23,173 nt of DNA, taken from positions 1 to 23,173 of the forward strand of contig CAZZFQ010000019.1 in assembly GCA_964653695.1 (NCBI GenBank). Direction: 5' to 3'. A program made the translations under genes and the position numbers. Positions 21,476 through 23,173 of this stretch are shown here, in pieces; position 1 is the first letter of the stretch; every line of letters starts with the position of its first letter. Source of the DNA: JALHTG01 sp964653695 (lineage in GTDB: Archaea; Thermoproteota; Bathyarchaeia; 40CM-2-53-6; JALHTG01). A model generated the notes under the pieces. The model was not told where the DNA came from. It made no database searches and worked only from the letters and a program-made list of their open reading frames with translations.

Positions 21476-23173
21476 ATGAAAATTGGTATAGTAAAGGCGC
21501 TACTGACTGCAACTATAGTATCGGTTCTTCTGGCACCGCTGATGACCTCTCCTGCAATAGCTCAGCCAAGATATGGAGGCACACTAGTGTGGGGAATTGG
21601 CAGTGATCCTCCGACTCTTCGTGGGGCAAGCGCATCAACTTTCTTGTTCCAGCAGGTTCAAGCGCAACCCTTCAATTGCCTAGTCCGCAACGATTTCAAC
21701 ACTGGCGAATGGAAGCCAGAACTGGCAGAGTCATGGCAGATCTCTCCTGACGGACTACGCGTGACATTCAACCTAGTGCGAAACGCTACATGGCATGATG
21801 GAAAACCGTTTACCTCAGCAGACGTAAAATTCAGCCTTCTGAAAGTGATCCCCAAGTATGTCAGTTTTGGGGCATCGTTTAATGACTCTGTGAAATCCAT
21901 AGATACACCTGATGACTACACCGTAGTAATCAATATGAAGAAGCCGTATCCGGCAATGTCTTCTCCATCTATAGGAATTGGCGGCTCTGGTTGGAGCATT
22001 ATGCCTAAGCACCTCTATGAGAATACTGACTTCGATACCAATCCGTACAACGTTAAGCCCGTCGGTACTGGTGCCTGGAAATTCGAGGAGTGGGTGAGAG
22101 GCGACCACATAACTTACGTTAGGAACGAGAAGTACTTCAAGAAAGGGCTACCGTATCTCGACAAGATGATCTACAAGGTGATCCCGGCTACGGCCGCTCG
22201 GGCCCTAGCTTTCGAGAAGGGAGAAGTGGACTTCATGTGGGCCATGGTTCTGGCGTACTCAGACGGTGCAAGGCTTATGAAAGACATACAAGATGGGAAG
22301 CTGCCGGGCAAGAAGGTGTGGCTCTACCCCAGCCAATCAGGATCCTGCGATGTCCTAATCTTCAATTTGCAGCCTGAAGGCCCAGCCTTCTTCAAAGATG
22401 TCAGAGTAAGAAAAGCTATCGCGTATGCAATAGATCAGAAGAAGATATGCGATCTCGTGTACTACGGAACGGCTCTTCCTCAGCTAACACCTGTCTCTCC
22501 AGCTCCCGCATGCAGATGGTACTACGACGCGGACACAAAACAACCGGCATACGACCCAGCCATGGCAAACAAACTCCTAGATGAAGCAGGATACATTAAA
22601 GGACCAGGCGGAATCAGATTCAAGATGAGAATAACAGTTGACCCCATAGGCTATCCAACGCACCTCAAAGAAGGGGAAATCCTAAAGGACGCTTTCAAGG
22701 AAGTTGGAATCGACTTGAGCATAGTTACATTAGAAACCGCAGCCTGGCACGATGCAGTATTCACGCGCTGGGACTTTGACACATTCGTCTTTCCGATGTC
22801 CACCGGGCCAGACCCAATGCTAGTCCAGCAGTATTACACAGGGAAGGGCATCCGACGAGTTTCCTGGTCGAATGCTGGAGGGTACAACAATTCGAAGGTC
22901 AACGAGCTGTTCTATGCGTCTGAGGTTGAAATGAACAAGGCGAAACGAGCAGACCTTGTCAAGCAAGCAACAAAGACAATGGTGGAGGACCAAGCAGCCG
23001 TCTGGCTAGTTACAAGGCAATACGTAAACGCTCTCAATCTGGACTTCTCAGACCAATTCCAACCTGGGGTCTGGGAATACGGAGGCGGAATAGGATTCGC
23101 ACGAACGGAGGGCGTCTACTGGCTCAAGGCACCAGCACCGACGACGACAGTTGCAACTCCAACTGCCACAGTC
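21476..23173 (+). CDS. Extracellular solute-binding protein of a peptide ABC transporter, 5' part
   Basis: An open frame from ATG to the right window edge, 566 codons without a stop. Signal peptide at 1-29 (KALLTATIVSVLLAPLMTSPA, cut near AIA-QPRYGG). The family-5 binding fold follows: YGGTLVWGIGSDPPTL at the mature start, WKPELAESWQISPDG, ATWHDGKPFTSADVKFS, KPVGTGAWKFEEW, DVRVRKAIAYAIDQKKIC and NKLLDEAGY, all standard DppA/OppA-type wording. The visible end turns into a Thr/Pro/Ala-rich stretch (APTTTVATPTATV), the usual linker before a C-terminal membrane anchor in archaeal binding proteins, so the missing part is probably short. It should capture peptides outside the cell for a permease/ATPase pair encoded to the right. 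The ATPase at the left edge is 21 kb away and is probably from another operon. Confidence 0.94.
   Translation, partial: MKIGIVKALLTATIVSVLLAPLMTSPAIAQPRYGGTLVWGIGSDPPTLRGASASTFLFQQVQAQPFNCLVRNDFNTGEWKPELAESWQISPDGLRVTFNLVRNATWHDGKPFTSADVKFSLLKVIPKYVSFGASFNDSVKSIDTPDDYTVVINMKKPYPAMSSPSIGIGGSGWSIMPKHLYENTDFDTNPYNVKPVGTGAWKFEEWVRGDHITYVRNEKYFKKGLPYLDKMIYKVIPATAARALAFEKGEVDFMWAMVLAYSDGARLMKDIQDGKLPGKKVWLYPSQSGSCDVLIFNLQPEGPAFFKDVRVRKAIAYAIDQKKICDLVYYGTALPQLTPVSPAPACRWYYDADTKQPAYDPAMANKLLDEAGYIKGPGGIRFKMRITVDPIGYPTHLKEGEILKDAFKEVGIDLSIVTLETAAWHDAVFTRWDFDTFVFPMSTGPDPMLVQQYYTGKGIRRVSWSNAGGYNNSKVNELFYASEVEMNKAKRADLVKQATKTMVEDQAAVWLVTRQYVNALNLDFSDQFQPGVWEYGGGIGFARTEGVYWLKAPAPTTTVATPTATV

Overview
The window reads as a mesophilic to moderately thermophilic archaeon of the TACK side of the tree (Thermoproteota in the broad sense, for example a Nitrososphaeria- or Bathyarchaeia-like lineage). 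The sequence evidence is two tandem group II chaperonin (thermosome) genes, archaeal TATA boxes about 25 bp before predicted transcript starts, frequent TTG and GTG starts preceded by GGAGG or GGTGA sites, a tRNA without encoded CCA, and a DnaK whose phosphate-2 loop reads SFGGGTHD, which I recall from thaumarchaeal-type DnaK proteins. Base composition is about half G+C by eye. The rank within the archaea is inference. A 100-N scaffold gap shows this is a draft, probably metagenomic, assembly.

Left part (1-4130): the 3' end of an oligopeptide ABC transporter ATPase; a minus-strand set consisting of a 113-residue unknown protein, an overlapping 54-residue unknown protein and a large membrane-anchored protein with seven propeller-like repeats; then, reading rightward from a shared TATA region, a small sulfur-relay-like set: a DsrC/TusE-type protein with an unusual C-terminal cysteine arm, a DsrE/TusD-like protein and a cupin.

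Middle (4130-11420): a chaperone island. grpE, dnaK and dnaJ run leftward; two thermosome subunit genes run rightward from a divergent promoter region. dnaK has its own TATA box, flanked by two 15-bp palindromes 33 bp apart, the clearest operator-like structure in the window. A 267-residue unknown gene follows the thermosomes.

Right-middle (12465-18580): mostly leftward genes. These are a ridA-osmC pair, cysS followed 18 bp later by tRNA-Cys(GCA), and a D-cysteine desulfhydrase-lysA pair. A divergent pair of small membrane genes (PspC domain plus a four-helix protein) starts across a palindrome. Cysteine and sulfur recur here: CysRS, its tRNA, D-cysteine breakdown, and the DsrC/DsrE set further left.

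Right end (18580-23173): a stretch with hairpins that hides a 36-residue zinc-ribbon-like microgene; a DUF917 gene interrupted by the N gap, where the 55 bp on both sides are identical, so the gap is an artefact and the gene is intact; a nitroreductase coupled to a small helical protein; and the beginning of a secreted peptide-binding ABC transporter protein that runs off the window.

No CRISPR array, insertion sequence, prophage gene or rRNA is visible. Most genes are conserved housekeeping or stress genes. The best candidates for something undescribed are the DsrC-tail variant cluster, the dnaK double palindrome, the two microgenes and the seven-repeat membrane protein.
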